Of a DNA stretch of 41,847 nucleotides, positions 16,068-24,348 are shown piece by piece. Positions within the stretch are counted from its first letter, which is position 1. Each line of letters opens with the position of its first letter. The DNA is taken from positions 1 through 41,847 of the forward strand of contig CAJTSZ010000005.1 in assembly GCA_910578755.1 (NCBI GenBank). Reading direction: 5' to 3'. The stretch is from an uncultured Oscillospiraceae bacterium (lineage in GTDB: Bacteria; Bacillota; Clostridia; Oscillospirales; Ruminococcaceae). Under the pieces are notes generated by a model. The model did not search any database, had not been told where the DNA came from, and saw only the letters and a program-made list of their open reading frames with translations. The position numbers and the translations under genes are program-made.

Positions 16068-18011
16068 TTAAATATCCAAATTGTTTACAAACTTGGCGTT
16101 GGTTTCAATAAATTCCCGGCGGGGGGCAACCTTATCTCCCATTAAAATATTAAATATTTCATCGGCCCGTTCTGCATCCGCCATAGTAACCTGAACCATG
16201 GTACGGCGCTCCGGGTCCATAGTAGTTTCCCACAGCTGTTCCGGGTCCATTTCACCAAGACCTTTGTACCGCTGCACATCCGCCTTACCGCCGTCGGTGG
16301 TCAGTTCAGCAATTTCGGCGTCCCGTTCCTCATTGGAATAAGCATAGCGGAACTTTTTACCCTTGCTCACCTTAAACAGGGGGGGTTGGGCTAAGTAAAC
16401 ATGGCCTTCCTCAATTAAGGGGCGCATAAAGCGGAAAAAGAAAGTGAGCAGCAGGGTACGAATGTGGGAACCGTCCACATCGGCATCGGCCATAATAATT
16501 ACTTTACCATAGCGCAGTTTGGAAAGGTCCACCTCGCTACCAATGCCGCAGCCTAGGGCGGTAATAACCGGCAGCAGCTTTTCGTTGCTGTAAACCTTAT
16601 CTATTCTGGCCCGTTCTACATTAAGCATTTTGCCCCAAAGGGGAAGAATTGCCTGGTAGCGGCTGTCTCGTCCCATTTTAGCGGAACCGCCCGCAGAGTC
16701 ACCCTCTACAATGTAAATTTCCGTCATGGAAACGTCCCGTTCAGAACAATCCGCCAGCTTGCCCGGCAAGGCGGCGCTTTCCAGGGCAGATTTTCTTCTT
16801 GCCCTGTCCCTAGCGGCCTTGGCGGCCTCCCTGGCCTGGGCTGCCAAGAGGGATTTTTCCACAATCACCTTGGCAACGGCCGGGTTTTCCTCAAAATAAG
16901 TAGAAAGGTTGTTGTATGTAATATCTGAAACCAGCTTGCGTATCTCCGTATTCCCCAGCTTGGCCTTTGTTTGGCCCTCAAACTGGGCGTCGGTCATTTT
17001 AACGGAAACAATGGCGGTAAGGCCTTCCAAAACATCCTCGCTTTTAAACTTATCCTCGCCTTTTAGCATATTATTCTTTTTTCCGTACTCGTTAAACACA
17101 CGGGTTAAAGCGGTTTTAAAGCCAATTTCGTGGGTACCGCCGTCATTGGTATGGATGTTGTTTGCAAAGGAAAGCAGGTTTACATTGTAGCTGTCGTTGT
17201 ATTGCAGGGCAATTTCCGCAGTGGAGCCTTCCTCCTCCCCTTCAAAGTAAATAACCTCCGGGTGGAGGGGTTCCAGGGACTTTTTGCGGCTGTGGATGTA
17301 TTCTACAAAGCTGCGGATACCACCCTCGTAGTGGAGGTGCTCACAAACTTCTTTTTCTTCCCGCAGGTCATAAAAGGCAATATTTACCCCTGCATTTAAA
17401 AAGGCTTGCTCCCGCAGGCGTTTTAACAGCACCTCATATTCATAAACGGTAGTTTCAAAAATACTGCTGTCGGCCTTAAAGGCAATTTGGGAACCCCGCT
17501 GGGTAGTTGGTTCCACCTTTTTTAGGTCGCACACGGCTTTGCCGTATTCAAACCGCTGGTAATAACGGTACTCCCCGTCGCACACCTCTACCTCCAGCCA
17601 CTGGGAAAGGGCATTTACTACAGAGGCGCCAACGCCGTGGAGGCCACCGGAAACCTTGTACCCGCCGCCGCCAAATTTACCGCCGGCATGCAGCACTGTA
17701 AACACAACGGTTACCGCTGGTATTCCCTGCTGCTTTTGAATTCCTACAGGAATACCGCGGCCGTTATCCGTAACGCGCACAATATTACCCGGCAGCAGCT
17801 CCACTTTAATTTCTGTGCAGAAGCCGGCCAGGGTTTCGTCAATTGCATTGTCCACAATCTCATAAACAAGGTGATGCAGGCCGTTTACACCTGTGGAGCC
17901 AATGTACATGCCGGGGCGTTTACGCACCGCATCTAAGCCCTCCAAAACCTGGATTTGAGAAGCGTCATAATTTTCTGCCATAGTTTTCTCGTTTTCCGGT
18001 ATGTTTTGCAA
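16068..18011 (-). CDS. gyrB: DNA gyrase subunit B
   Basis: GyrB is the ATPase and TOPRIM subunit of gyrase. The GHKL ATPase part shows YEIVDNAIDE, DNGRGIPVG and GGLHGVGASVVNALS. The TOPRIM part shows EGDSAGGSA and IIMADADVDGSHIR, and the C-terminus ends KFVNNLDI, as in bacterial GyrB. About 647 residues. Start choice: ATG at 18026 has no ribosome binding site, but GGAGGG inside that region lies 7 bp before a TTG at 18011. The family's usual first residues MAENYDASQIQVLEG begin at 17981 with only a weak GAG upstream. I prefer TTG 18011, and the start is uncertain within 45 bp. Confidence 0.95.
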   Translation of the reverse strand: MQNIPENEKTMAENYDASQIQVLEGLDAVRKRPGMYIGSTGVNGLHHLVYEIVDNAIDETLAGFCTEIKVELLPGNIVRVTDNGRGIPVGIQKQQGIPAVTVVFTVLHAGGKFGGGGYKVSGGLHGVGASVVNALSQWLEVEVCDGEYRYYQRFEYGKAVCDLKKVEPTTQRGSQIAFKADSSIFETTVYEYEVLLKRLREQAFLNAGVNIAFYDLREEKEVCEHLHYEGGIRSFVEYIHSRKKSLEPLHPEVIYFEGEEEGSTAEIALQYNDSYNVNLLSFANNIHTNDGGTHEIGFKTALTRVFNEYGKKNNMLKGEDKFKSEDVLEGLTAIVSVKMTDAQFEGQTKAKLGNTEIRKLVSDITYNNLSTYFEENPAVAKVIVEKSLLAAQAREAAKAARDRARRKSALESAALPGKLADCSERDVSMTEIYIVEGDSAGGSAKMGRDSRYQAILPLWGKMLNVERARIDKVYSNEKLLPVITALGCGIGSEVDLSKLRYGKVIIMADADVDGSHIRTLLLTFFFRFMRPLIEEGHVYLAQPPLFKVSKGKKFRYAYSNEERDAEIAELTTDGGKADVQRYKGLGEMDPEQLWETTMDPERRTMVQVTMADAERADEIFNILMGDKVAPRREFIETNAKFVNNLDI

Positions 18012-18026
18012 TTCAATTCCCTCCAT

Positions 18027-18500
18027 TGCATATTTTTGTTCCGTTTTTTGGCGCCGGGCAACCCGCCGCCGCTTTTATATTCTACTGCCGGGCCTTCCCC
18101 CGGTATTTTTCTTTACCCTCAATTTTAATATGCCTAGCACTACCGCACAGATTGGTTTATGTGCAATACGGCAGTGGGAAAAGGATAACAGAAATACACT
18201 GTACATTGCTGGTAAGTGATGAAACAACTGCCTTAACTGGGCTTTTGCCCAGCTATTGCCGTTTGGGCACTGGAAATATAACAACTGCCCTGCAACTATT
18301 ATATCATAAAAAGGCCGCCCTGGCACGTTTTTTTTGAAAATAACTCCACAAAAATGAGAAAAAAAGCAGTATTTTTTTGCTTCCTTTCGCTCTAAGCCCT
18401 CTATTTTTCTTTTTTTGGCGTTTTATACGGATGGCCCTATAGGGTATCGCAGGATTTTTGTTTTACAAGTGGCATACTTGAATTATTTTCCTTTTAACAT
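18027..18500. other. Intergenic region upstream of gyrB
   Basis: About 470 bp without a gene. On the minus strand a -10 TATAAT (18303-18298) with GTGCCA (18326-18321) 17 bp before it is a possible gyrB promoter, with a leader of nearly 300 bases. Nothing else was recognised. Confidence 0.45.
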
Positions 18501-18549
18501 AAAACCCCCCGGGCCTGCCTAGCTTCGTAAATGCAGACCCAGGGGTTTT
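18501..18549 (-). terminator. Terminator of the dnaN-remB unit
   Basis: On the minus strand AAAACCCC-GGGTCTGC pairs with GCAGGCCC-GGGGTTTT and is followed by ATGTT. It lies immediately after the remB stop. Confidence 0.75.
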
Positions 18550-18550
18550 G

Positions 18551-18817
18551 CTACAATGCAATTTCATCTATATAGCCGCTGCGCTTTTTTAGGGTGGAAC
18601 AGGAAATTTGAGAAATATACACTGTTGTACCGGTTTCCTCCTGGCATACAACAAAGGACTTGGGCAATTCGTAAGAAACACTTACTACCTTTGTGTGCTG
18701 CTCCTGAAAGGTTAAAAATTCCCGTGTTATTTTTGAAATAGAGGTATTTTCAATATCAAAAATGCCAATGACATCCCGGCTGCGCACCACAATATCTTGG
18801 CCAAGGTGTAAATACAT
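18551..18817 (-). CDS. remB: RemB-like DUF370 protein
   Basis: This 88-residue protein starts MYLHLGQDIVVRSRDVIGIF, the signature of the DUF370/RemA-RemB family. In Bacillus subtilis RemA and RemB (YaaB) regulate biofilm matrix genes, and yaaB lies between recF and gyrB, as here. The C-terminal half (KVVSVSYELPKSFVV, then TTVYISQIS) is the usual second block. The ATG at 18817 has AGCAGGG and GGGAGG upstream; an upstream in-frame start would add residues with no family match. It is 32 bp after recF. The regulatory role in this organism is inferred. Confidence 0.85.
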   Translation of the reverse strand: MYLHLGQDIVVRSRDVIGIFDIENTSISKITREFLTFQEQHTKVVSVSYELPKSFVVCQEETGTTVYISQISCSTLKKRSGYIDEIAL

Positions 18818-18849
18818 AACCCTGCTCTGCCTCCCACGCATCAACGTCT

Positions 18850-19968
18850 TTATTGCCCTGTTTTAGTGTTTTTGGGGATAATACAGCCCTTTTCCATATA
18901 AAAAGCCTGCCCCTGTTCCAATAAATCCACCGATTCCTGGTCGCAGCAGGTAACAAACACCTGCCGCCCTTGTATTTTGTTCAGCAAGTAGCTGCGGCGG
19001 CGGCTGTCCAGCTCGCTCATTACATCGTCCAGTAAAATAACGGGGGATTCCTCCGCTATTTCCTCAATAATAGCGCACTCCGCCATTTTTAATGCCAGCA
19101 CACAGCTTCTCTGCTGCCCTTGGGAGCCATAAGCCTTGGCGGATACCCCATTGACCAAAAACTCCAAATCGTCCCTGTGGGGGCCCGCAGAGGTGCTGCC
19201 GCGGGCAATATCCTCCCGGCGTTTTTCCTTTAAGGTAAGCAGCACCTGCTGACGCAGCTGCTCCCGGCTCATATCCTCCTGGGCTGGAACGGAACACTCC
19301 ATAAAAAGCTCCAATTCTTCCTCCTGGCCGGAAATCCCCAGGTAAACCTCTTTTGCTTTGGAGGCCATGCGTTTTACATAGTGAAAGCGACAGTACAGCA
19401 CTGCTGCCGCCAATTTGGCAAAGTGCTGGTCCCAAACAACCAAAGTGTCCTCCAGCTGGGGAAAACGCTCCAAATCCTTCAGCAAGGCATTGCGTTGGTC
19501 CAACACACGGTGGTATTCCCGCAGATAGCTGCCATATTTTGGCACGACCTGGCACAGGGCTGTATCCAAAAAACGCCGGCGCAAAGCGGGCCCTTCCTTC
19601 ACCAGGGAAAGATGCACCGGGGAAAACACCACACTGTAAAAAACCCCCGCCATTTTAGCTGGGGAGGGCAAGGCAATTTCATTAAGCTCCATTTGCCTTT
19701 GATTACCTATCCTTAGCTTTGCCTGCTGGCTGCGCCCGCCACCGTAAAAATGAAGGAGGGCCGTGGCCTGCTCCTGCCCAAACTGCACCATTTCCTTTTC
19801 CTTGGAACCGCGAAAGCTTTTTGCCCCGGTAAACAGCCATATAGCTTCGGCCAGGTTTGTTTTTCCCTGGGCATTGTCCCCGTATATCACGTTAATACCC
19901 TGGCAGGGCGTCAGTTCCAACCGGCCCATATTGCGAAAATGTTCCAGTACAATGCTCTCAATATACAA
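18850..19968 (-). CDS. recF: DNA repair and recombination ATPase RecF
   Basis: RecF is an SMC-like ATPase that helps load RecA at gaps. The 372-residue protein has Walker A GDNAQGKTN (30-38) and the signature region STSAGPHRDDLEF. YGSQGQQRSCVLALKMAE leads into the Walker B and D-loop ILLDDVMSELDSRRR. The start is TTG with AGGGGG 7 bp upstream, giving MYIESIVLEHFRN, the normal N-terminus. It follows rlbA in the dnaN-rlbA-recF-remB unit. Confidence 0.95.
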   Translation of the reverse strand: MYIESIVLEHFRNMGRLELTPCQGINVIYGDNAQGKTNLAEAIWLFTGAKSFRGSKEKEMVQFGQEQATALLHFYGGGRSQQAKLRIGNQRQMELNEIALPSPAKMAGVFYSVVFSPVHLSLVKEGPALRRRFLDTALCQVVPKYGSYLREYHRVLDQRNALLKDLERFPQLEDTLVVWDQHFAKLAAAVLYCRFHYVKRMASKAKEVYLGISGQEEELELFMECSVPAQEDMSREQLRQQVLLTLKEKRREDIARGSTSAGPHRDDLEFLVNGVSAKAYGSQGQQRSCVLALKMAECAIIEEIAEESPVILLDDVMSELDSRRRSYLLNKIQGRQVFVTCCDQESVDLLEQGQAFYMEKGCIIPKNTKTGQ

Positions 19969-20021
19969 ACTGCCGCCCCCTTTTTGCCGTGAGTGCCAAC
20001 AAACTCCTTGCAGCCGGTTCC

Positions 20022-20255
20022 CTATTTTTCGGCTGCGGTTACATGGAGCTGTAAATCGTCAATTTCCACAACATCCCCAGCCCGTATTTTTTTGCCCCGC
20101 ATGGTACACACTTGGCCGTTTACTAAAACAAGGCCCTCCTGCACCATTTCCTTGGCCTGTCCCCCGGTTTCGCTTACGCCGGCAAACTTTAAAAAGGAAT
20201 CCAGTTTAATAAATTCTGTGTGTATTTCTATTGTTTCCACTTGTTTTTTAATCAT
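20022..20255 (-). CDS. rlbA: S4-domain protein RlbA/YaaA
   Basis: This 77-residue protein has an S4-like RNA-binding fold: IKLDSFLKFAGVSETGGQAK, then VQEGLVLVNG and RGKKIRAGDVVEI. In Bacillus subtilis YaaA (RlbA) sits between dnaN and recF and is linked to ribosome assembly. The ATG overlaps the end of dnaN by 8 bp, which implies translational coupling. Confidence 0.9.
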   Translation of the reverse strand: MIKKQVETIEIHTEFIKLDSFLKFAGVSETGGQAKEMVQEGLVLVNGQVCTMRGKKIRAGDVVEIDDLQLHVTAAEK

Positions 20256-21354
20256 CGTTTTTCACCCTCACCGGCAAAACAAGGAATAAAAAGCTTTCTC
20301 CCTTTAGGGGAACCACCCGCATGGGGGAAAGGGCCCCGTTAATTTCTAATTTTACCATATCACAGTCGCTGGCCTTTAGGGCGTCCAGTAAATATTTGTT
20401 GTTAAAACCCATGTTTACACCTTCACCGTCAATTTGGCAATCCACTTCGTCATAGGCCTTGCCTATGGTGGTGGAACAGCTGATTTTTATTTTATCGTCC
20501 CCAATATTCAGTTTAATGGGGCTGCGCAGCCTGTCGGAAATTAACAGGGAGGTGCGCTCAATCCCTTCCATTAGCTGGCGGGTATTAATGGAAACCGTTG
20601 TTTTTGCCGCCTTTGGAATAGCTGCATTGTAATCTAAAAATTCTCCCTCCAACAAGCGGGAAACTACAAGATAGCCCCCTATTTTAAAAATAATATGCTT
20701 GTGGGAAACAATCATGGCTACCTCGCCGTCCTCCTCTTTTACCAGTTTGGAAATTTCGGACAAGGTTTTCCCGGGAACAATGAAACTGATTTCCTGGTCG
20801 CAGATAAAGGGTTCCCTGCGCAGCGCTAAGCGGTACCCATCCACAGAAACAATTGTAATGTTTTCCTGCTTCACATCAAAAAGGGAGCCGGTATGCACTG
20901 GTTTGGAATCTGTTGTGGCAATAGCAAACAAGGTTTGGTCTATCATGGATTTCAGGGTTCCCTGTTTCATTACTAAGCTGGATTCTTCATCTACAGCTGG
21001 CAGCTCAGGATAATCCTCCGCAGGAATACCTAAAATGGTAAATTCGGCGGCGGCGCCTTTAATAACGGCCAGCTGTTTTTCGTCTGTACTAATCAATATA
21101 TTTTCGCTGGGGATTTTACGGATAATGTCCAGCAATAATTTTGCAGGGATTACCACTTCCCCGGCTTCCTTCACGTCAGCCTCTACGGAAGTTACAATCC
21201 CAAGTTCCAAATCGTAGCCTGTTAGGGTAACGCTGTTATTGGCCGCCTTAATTAAAATGCCTTCTAAAGCAGGAATGGGCGATTTAGGAGAAACAGCCCG
21301 GCTTACATTGGAAACGGCCTCCACCAGCAGGGCTTTAGAGCAATTAATTTTCAT
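20248..21354 (-). CDS. dnaN: DNA polymerase III beta sliding clamp
   Basis: DnaN forms the dimeric ring that tethers DNA polymerase III. The 368-residue protein has the three-domain clamp fold, starting MKINCSKALLVEAVSNVSRAV with IPALEGILI and later FIVPGKTLSEISKL and VDGYRLALR. The C-terminal MRVVPLKGESFLFLVLPVRV holds the peptide-binding pocket region. ATG has AAGAAGG upstream. It lies downstream of dnaA across oriC, on the same strand. Confidence 0.96.
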   Translation of the reverse strand: MKINCSKALLVEAVSNVSRAVSPKSPIPALEGILIKAANNSVTLTGYDLELGIVTSVEADVKEAGEVVIPAKLLLDIIRKIPSENILISTDEKQLAVIKGAAAEFTILGIPAEDYPELPAVDEESSLVMKQGTLKSMIDQTLFAIATTDSKPVHTGSLFDVKQENITIVSVDGYRLALRREPFICDQEISFIVPGKTLSEISKLVKEEDGEVAMIVSHKHIIFKIGGYLVVSRLLEGEFLDYNAAIPKAAKTTVSINTRQLMEGIERTSLLISDRLRSPIKLNIGDDKIKISCSTTIGKAYDEVDCQIDGEGVNMGFNNKYLLDALKASDCDMVKLEINGALSPMRVVPLKGESFLFLVLPVRVKNDD

Positions 21355-21767
21355 AACATAAACCTTCTTTACTTAATAGCTTTTTTCCACTGGCCCATAC
21401 AGCTCTTTATATAGAGAAAGAGAAAGAAAATAAATAATAGTAGTAGTAGTAGGGGCTGGGGAAAGGTGAAAAGATGAAAAACGTGGCATAACAAAAGTAT
21501 TTTTTAGCTATGCAAAATAAAAAGATGCTTGGAAAATAATGTGGACAAGTTGAAGGGATAGGAAAGATTAAACAACATTGTGGAAAAAGTGGTGGAAAGT
21601 GTGGAAAGTCTGTGAAAAAGAATAGGGAAACTATTTTCCACAGAAAAGAAACAAATTTTGCCTGTGGAAGGTATGGAATGTTGAAAGTGAAAAACTTATA
21701 AAAGTTTTATCCACAACAGTTTTGTTTAAAATAAAGAGGAAAGCTTTTCCACGAAGCAAGGGGAGTT
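21355..21767. other. oriC: oriC between dnaA and dnaN
   Basis: This 413-bp non-coding stretch has a perfect DnaA box TTATCCACA (21707-21715). Near matches are TGTGGACAA (21540-21548), TGTGGAAAA (21579-21587), TGTGGAAAG (21600-21608), TTTTCCACA (21634-21642), TGTGGAAGG (21663-21671) and TTTTCCACG (21745-21753). Towards dnaN lie a GC-rich spacer (21452-21461) and five TAG repeats (21438-21452), read as the 3'-GAT-5' DnaA-trio element. AT-rich, purine/pyrimidine-biased DNA (about 21410-21440) follows. The order boxes, GC spacer, trio, AT-rich element matches the basal unwinding system described for Bacillus subtilis. The initiation function is inferred from this architecture. Confidence 0.88.
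21438..21452 (+). promoter_or_regulatory. DnaA-trio element
   Basis: Five consecutive TAG triplets form the 3'-GAT-5' repeat that DnaA filaments bind on one strand during unwinding. They sit next to a GC-rich spacer on the DnaA-box side and AT-rich DNA on the other. Confidence 0.75.
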
Positions 21768-23120
21768 TTAGTTGTCACGGATATTTTTAATAATATCCTC
21801 AATGGTTTCTTTATACTGGGTATCGTGCTTCATATTTTTAGTTACTTGGTTAATGGCGTATACAATGGTAGAGTGGTCCCTGCCGCCAAATTCTTCCCCA
21901 ATAGAGGCCATGGACATTTGGGTAATTTCCCGAATAACATAAATGGCAATTTGCCGAGCATTGGAAATTTGGGAAGAACGCTTGCTGGAACGGATATCTG
22001 CAGAGGAAACGCCAAAGGTGCGCCCTACCTCTGAAATAATTCGTTCTACAGTAACGGGAATAGGTTGGTTATCGTTTAAAATATCCCGTATAGCGTTTTG
22101 CGCAATAATAATGGAGGGTGGGGTCTGGGCCAGCAGCTTGTAGGCCTTTAGTTTTTTTACAACGCCTTCCAGCTGGCGGATATTGTTTTTCAGCCGGTTG
22201 GCAATGTATTCTGCCACATCATTGGGAATATCCAAATCCAGCAGTTCGGCCTTGCGCTTAATAATGGCAATGCGGGTTTCAAAATCCGGAGGCTGAATAT
22301 CCGCAATCAGGCCCCATTCAAAGCGGGTGCGCAGTCGTTCCTCCAGGGTTTTAATTTCTTTAGGTGGTCGGTCGGAGGTGAGAACAATTTGCTTACCAGA
22401 CTGATACAAGGAATTAAAGGTATGGAAAAATTCTTCCTGGGTGCTTTCCTTACCGCCAATAAACTGGATATCGTCCACCAAAAGGACGTCCGCCTGGCGG
22501 TATTTATCATGGAACTCCTTGGTGCTTTCATCGCCAATAGCGGTAATCAGTTCGTTGGTGAACTCCTCCCCCTTTACATAAATAACATTGCCGGAATCGG
22601 GCCGGTTGCTTTTAATTTCGGCCATAATGGCGTAAAGCAGGTGGGTTTTGCCCAAGCCGGAGCCGCCGTAAATAAACAGGGGGTTGTAGGCGTTGGCTGG
22701 GTTTTGGGCAACGGCATGGCAGGCTGCGTGGGCAAATTTATTGGAGGAACCAATAATAAAGGTAGAGAAGGTGTACTCGTACTCCCCGCCCTGGCTGCTT
22801 TGTTCTACCTCTTCCCTGCTGTAGGAGGAAAGGGTGACATCAGCCAGCTCCGTTTCCTGTTTTACAGGTTCTTCGCAATTTACAACAATGTTTACGTCAA
22901 ACCCAAGCACATTTTGAAAAGCAGTGTGCAACAGGCTGGAATATTTCTCTTCAATTACTTTCTTCTTAAAGGAAGAAGTGACGTAAAGTACAGCAGTTGT
23001 GCTGTCAAAACTGACAGGTTCAATATCAGATATCCAAAGCTTATACGCAAGTTCGGGAATTTCTTTGGAATGTTGACAGTATTCCTTTACCAGCTGCAAA
23101 ACTTCATTAAAAGACTCCAT
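21768..23120 (-). CDS. dnaA: Chromosomal replication initiator DnaA
   Basis: DnaA binds DnaA boxes, forms an ATP-dependent filament and opens the origin. The 450-residue protein has domain I (about 1-85), a short linker, an AAA+ domain with Walker A GGSGLGKTH (about 152-160) and Walker B LLVDDIQF (about 213-220), and domain IV with the DNA-binding signature GGRDHSTIVYA (about 412-422). The ATG at 23120 has GGAGGG 9 bp upstream; a longer frame to 23186 adds residues with no family match and would run into the promoter. DnaA boxes lie on both sides, allowing autoregulation. Confidence 0.97.
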   Translation of the reverse strand: MESFNEVLQLVKEYCQHSKEIPELAYKLWISDIEPVSFDSTTAVLYVTSSFKKKVIEEKYSSLLHTAFQNVLGFDVNIVVNCEEPVKQETELADVTLSSYSREEVEQSSQGGEYEYTFSTFIIGSSNKFAHAACHAVAQNPANAYNPLFIYGGSGLGKTHLLYAIMAEIKSNRPDSGNVIYVKGEEFTNELITAIGDESTKEFHDKYRQADVLLVDDIQFIGGKESTQEEFFHTFNSLYQSGKQIVLTSDRPPKEIKTLEERLRTRFEWGLIADIQPPDFETRIAIIKRKAELLDLDIPNDVAEYIANRLKNNIRQLEGVVKKLKAYKLLAQTPPSIIIAQNAIRDILNDNQPIPVTVERIISEVGRTFGVSSADIRSSKRSSQISNARQIAIYVIREITQMSMASIGEEFGGRDHSTIVYAINQVTKNMKHDTQYKETIEDIIKNIRDN

Positions 23121-23188
23121 GGCTTGTATCCCTCCGCTTTTCCCATTAAAAACAAGCGTAAAAGCCTGTTTCACAGTTTTAAACAATT

Positions 23189-23217
23189 ATTATACAGACA
23201 AATAAACGCTGTTTTAA
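23189..23217 (-). promoter_or_regulatory. Probable dnaA promoter
   Basis: On the minus strand TTAAAA (23217-23212), a 17-bp spacer and TATAAT (23194-23189), 69 bp before the start codon. The -35 lies inside an inverted repeat (23206-23246). Confidence 0.65.
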
Positions 23218-23246
23218 CGAAGCCGCAGGTCGCGTTGAAACAGCGT
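23206..23246. repeat. Inverted repeat over the dnaA -35
   Basis: ACGCTGTTTTAACG and CGTTGAAACAGCGT form 14-bp arms with one mismatch, about 13 bp apart. The arrangement suits an operator or a leader stem. Confidence 0.6.
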
Positions 23247-23263
23247 GTAAAAAACATAGAATG

Positions 23264-23299
23264 TTTGTGAAATATTATTTTTCCACAAACTTTTCACAA
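23264..23299. promoter_or_regulatory. DnaA-box-like cluster upstream of dnaA
   Basis: TTTGTGAAA (23264-23272), TTTTCCACA (23279-23287) and TTTTCACAA (23291-23299) lie in AT-rich DNA just before the dnaA promoter. This would make the origin bipartite, as in Bacillus. Confidence 0.6.
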
Positions 23300-23329
23300 A
23301 CTATTCTAACATAGGCGAAAGGGCTATTT

Positions 23330-23577
23330 CAATACTTTCAACACCGGGTGTTGAAATTTATTTTAGAAAGGAGGCCTCTGGGTGCCCCAGATAGCAGCGA
23401 AACACATAGGATTAGAGAGAGCTCCTCCTGCGCAAAAGCAGAGTTTGGGCGGAAAGTGCCTCCATCAGGGGGAGGCGCTTGTTTCCAAAAAAATACTATA
23501 AATTATAAGTAAAAAGGGCCTTTCATGGTATTTTAGGGGAAACACCCCTGAAATACCATGAAAAAACCCTTTATTTT
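23330..23577 (+). ncRNA. Candidate structured RNA between dnaA and rpmH
   Basis: Strong secondary structure fills this 250-bp segment. It begins with a perfect inverted repeat TTTCAACAC-CGG-GTGTTGAAA (23337-23357). AGGAGG...CCTCCT closes a stem that holds TCTGG-GTGCC-CCAGA, and AAGTGCCTCC-ATCA-GGGGGAGGCGCTT follows. A large terminator-like hairpin ends it (23511-23577). No ORF and no family (SRP, 6S, tmRNA, RNase P) was recognised. It may be a small RNA, a divergent leader, or origin architecture. The strand is inferred from the terminator. Confidence 0.4.
23511..23577. terminator. Long hairpin terminator
   Basis: CATGGTATTT-TAGGGG pairs with CCCCTG-AAATACCATG (23524-23560), and outer AAAAAGGG pairs with CCCTTTATTTT. 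It lies between divergent genes, where no terminator is required. Confidence 0.75.
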
Positions 23578-23590
23578 AGGCAGTTTTCCC

Positions 23591-23619
23591 TTGACTTTTT
23601 CTCCACTTTTGTCTATAAT
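23591..23619 (+). promoter_or_regulatory. rpmH promoter
   Basis: TTGACT (23591-23596), a 17-bp spacer and TATAAT (23614-23619), 42 bp before the ATG. Confidence 0.85.
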
Positions 23620-23660
23620 TTTACTCCGTAAGGTTTCGCCTTGAAGGGAGGTTTATGTAC

Positions 23661-23795
23661 ATGGTAAGAACATATCAGCCTAAAAAACGCCAGAGAGCAA
23701 AAGAACATGGCTTTAGAAAAAGAATGTCTACAAGAAACGGCCGTAAAGTTTTGGCCCGCAGAAGAGCAAAAGGCAGAAAAGTATTGAGCTATTAG
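23661..23795 (+). CDS. rpmH: 50S ribosomal protein L34
   Basis: A 44-residue basic protein MVRTYQPKKRQRAKEHGF...VLSY, full length for L34, with the usual GFRKRMSTRNGRKVL core. Two ATG codons occur. GGGAGG is 9 bp before the second (23661) but only 3 bp before the first, so the second is used. It is the first gene of the rpmH-rnpA-yidD-yidC-jag block that diverges from dnaA. Confidence 0.97.
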   Translation: MVRTYQPKKRQRAKEHGFRKRMSTRNGRKVLARRRAKGRKVLSY

Positions 23796-23809
23796 TGCTA
23801 TTAGTAGGG

Positions 23810-23845
23810 AAGGCCACTTGAAAACCAGGTGGTCTTTCTTTTTTA
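23810..23845 (+). terminator. Terminator or attenuator after rpmH
   Basis: CCACTTG-AAAAC-CAGGTGG followed by TCTTTCTTTTTT. It would limit read-through from rpmH into rnpA, as expected from their different expression needs. Confidence 0.75.
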
Positions 23846-23890
23846 TTTTTCCTTCTGCCAAACAACAAAAAGCCTGGTTCCGGTAAATTT

Positions 23891-23913
23891 GCAAAAGCCG
23901 TTAGGCTTTTGCG
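23891..23913 (+). other. Hairpin before rnpA
   Basis: GCAAAAGCC-GTTA-GGCTTTTGC is a perfect stem in the rnpA leader, about 60 bp before the start codon. Role unknown. Confidence 0.5.
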
Positions 23914-23973
23914 TTCCCGTTTATTAAGGGGACCAGTTTTTTCTCATTTTAAAAAGGAGCTGCGGCAAAAGCA

Positions 23974-24348
23974 ATGGAACATACAACTATTTTAAACCTG
24001 AACAAAGATTTTAAGCGCCTTTATTATAGAGGAAAAACAAGCATTTCCCCTGCCCTAGTTATTTACGCTATGAAAAATAAAACGCCAGGGCAAAACAGGT
24101 ACGGTATTACAGTAACAAAAAAAATAGGAACAGCCGTTTGCCGCAATCGCTGCAAACGGGTAATTAGAGAAGCTTACAGAATGTTAGAACACCAGCTTCC
24201 TACAGGGTGGGACTTTGTATTTGTTGCCCGAAGCAAAACCGCCACTGTAAAATCTACCCAGCTGGCCCAAACAATGAAAAAACAGGTAGAAACCATTACA
24301 AAAGCGCCCCAAAAGCAAAAAAAGAAAGAAATGGGGCAAAAACAATGA
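23974..24348 (+). CDS. rnpA: Ribonuclease P protein component
   Basis: RnpA supports the RNase P RNA in 5' maturation of tRNAs. The 124-residue basic protein begins with the LNKDFKRLYYRGK region and has the conserved RNR helix AVCRNRCKRVIREAYR (about 54-69). The lysine/glutamine-rich C-terminal tail (about 20 residues) exceeds the usual length. ATG is preceded by AAGGAG at about 14 bp, longer than ideal, but no closer start exists. The stop overlaps the yidD start by 4 bp. Confidence 0.94.
   Translation: MEHTTILNLNKDFKRLYYRGKTSISPALVIYAMKNKTPGQNRYGITVTKKIGTAVCRNRCKRVIREAYRMLEHQLPTGWDFVFVARSKTATVKSTQLAQTMKKQVETITKAPQKQKKKEMGQKQ

Noticed and set aside
20766..20779. Possible Noc-binding site TTTTCCCGGGAACA
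   Set aside because: It encodes conserved residues of DnaN (VPGK) and has mismatches to the known palindrome, so chance is likely.
23350..23490. SRP RNA, 6S RNA or tRNA near dnaA
   Set aside because: The conserved SRP loop, 6S bubble and tRNA arms were looked for and are absent; only generic stems are present.
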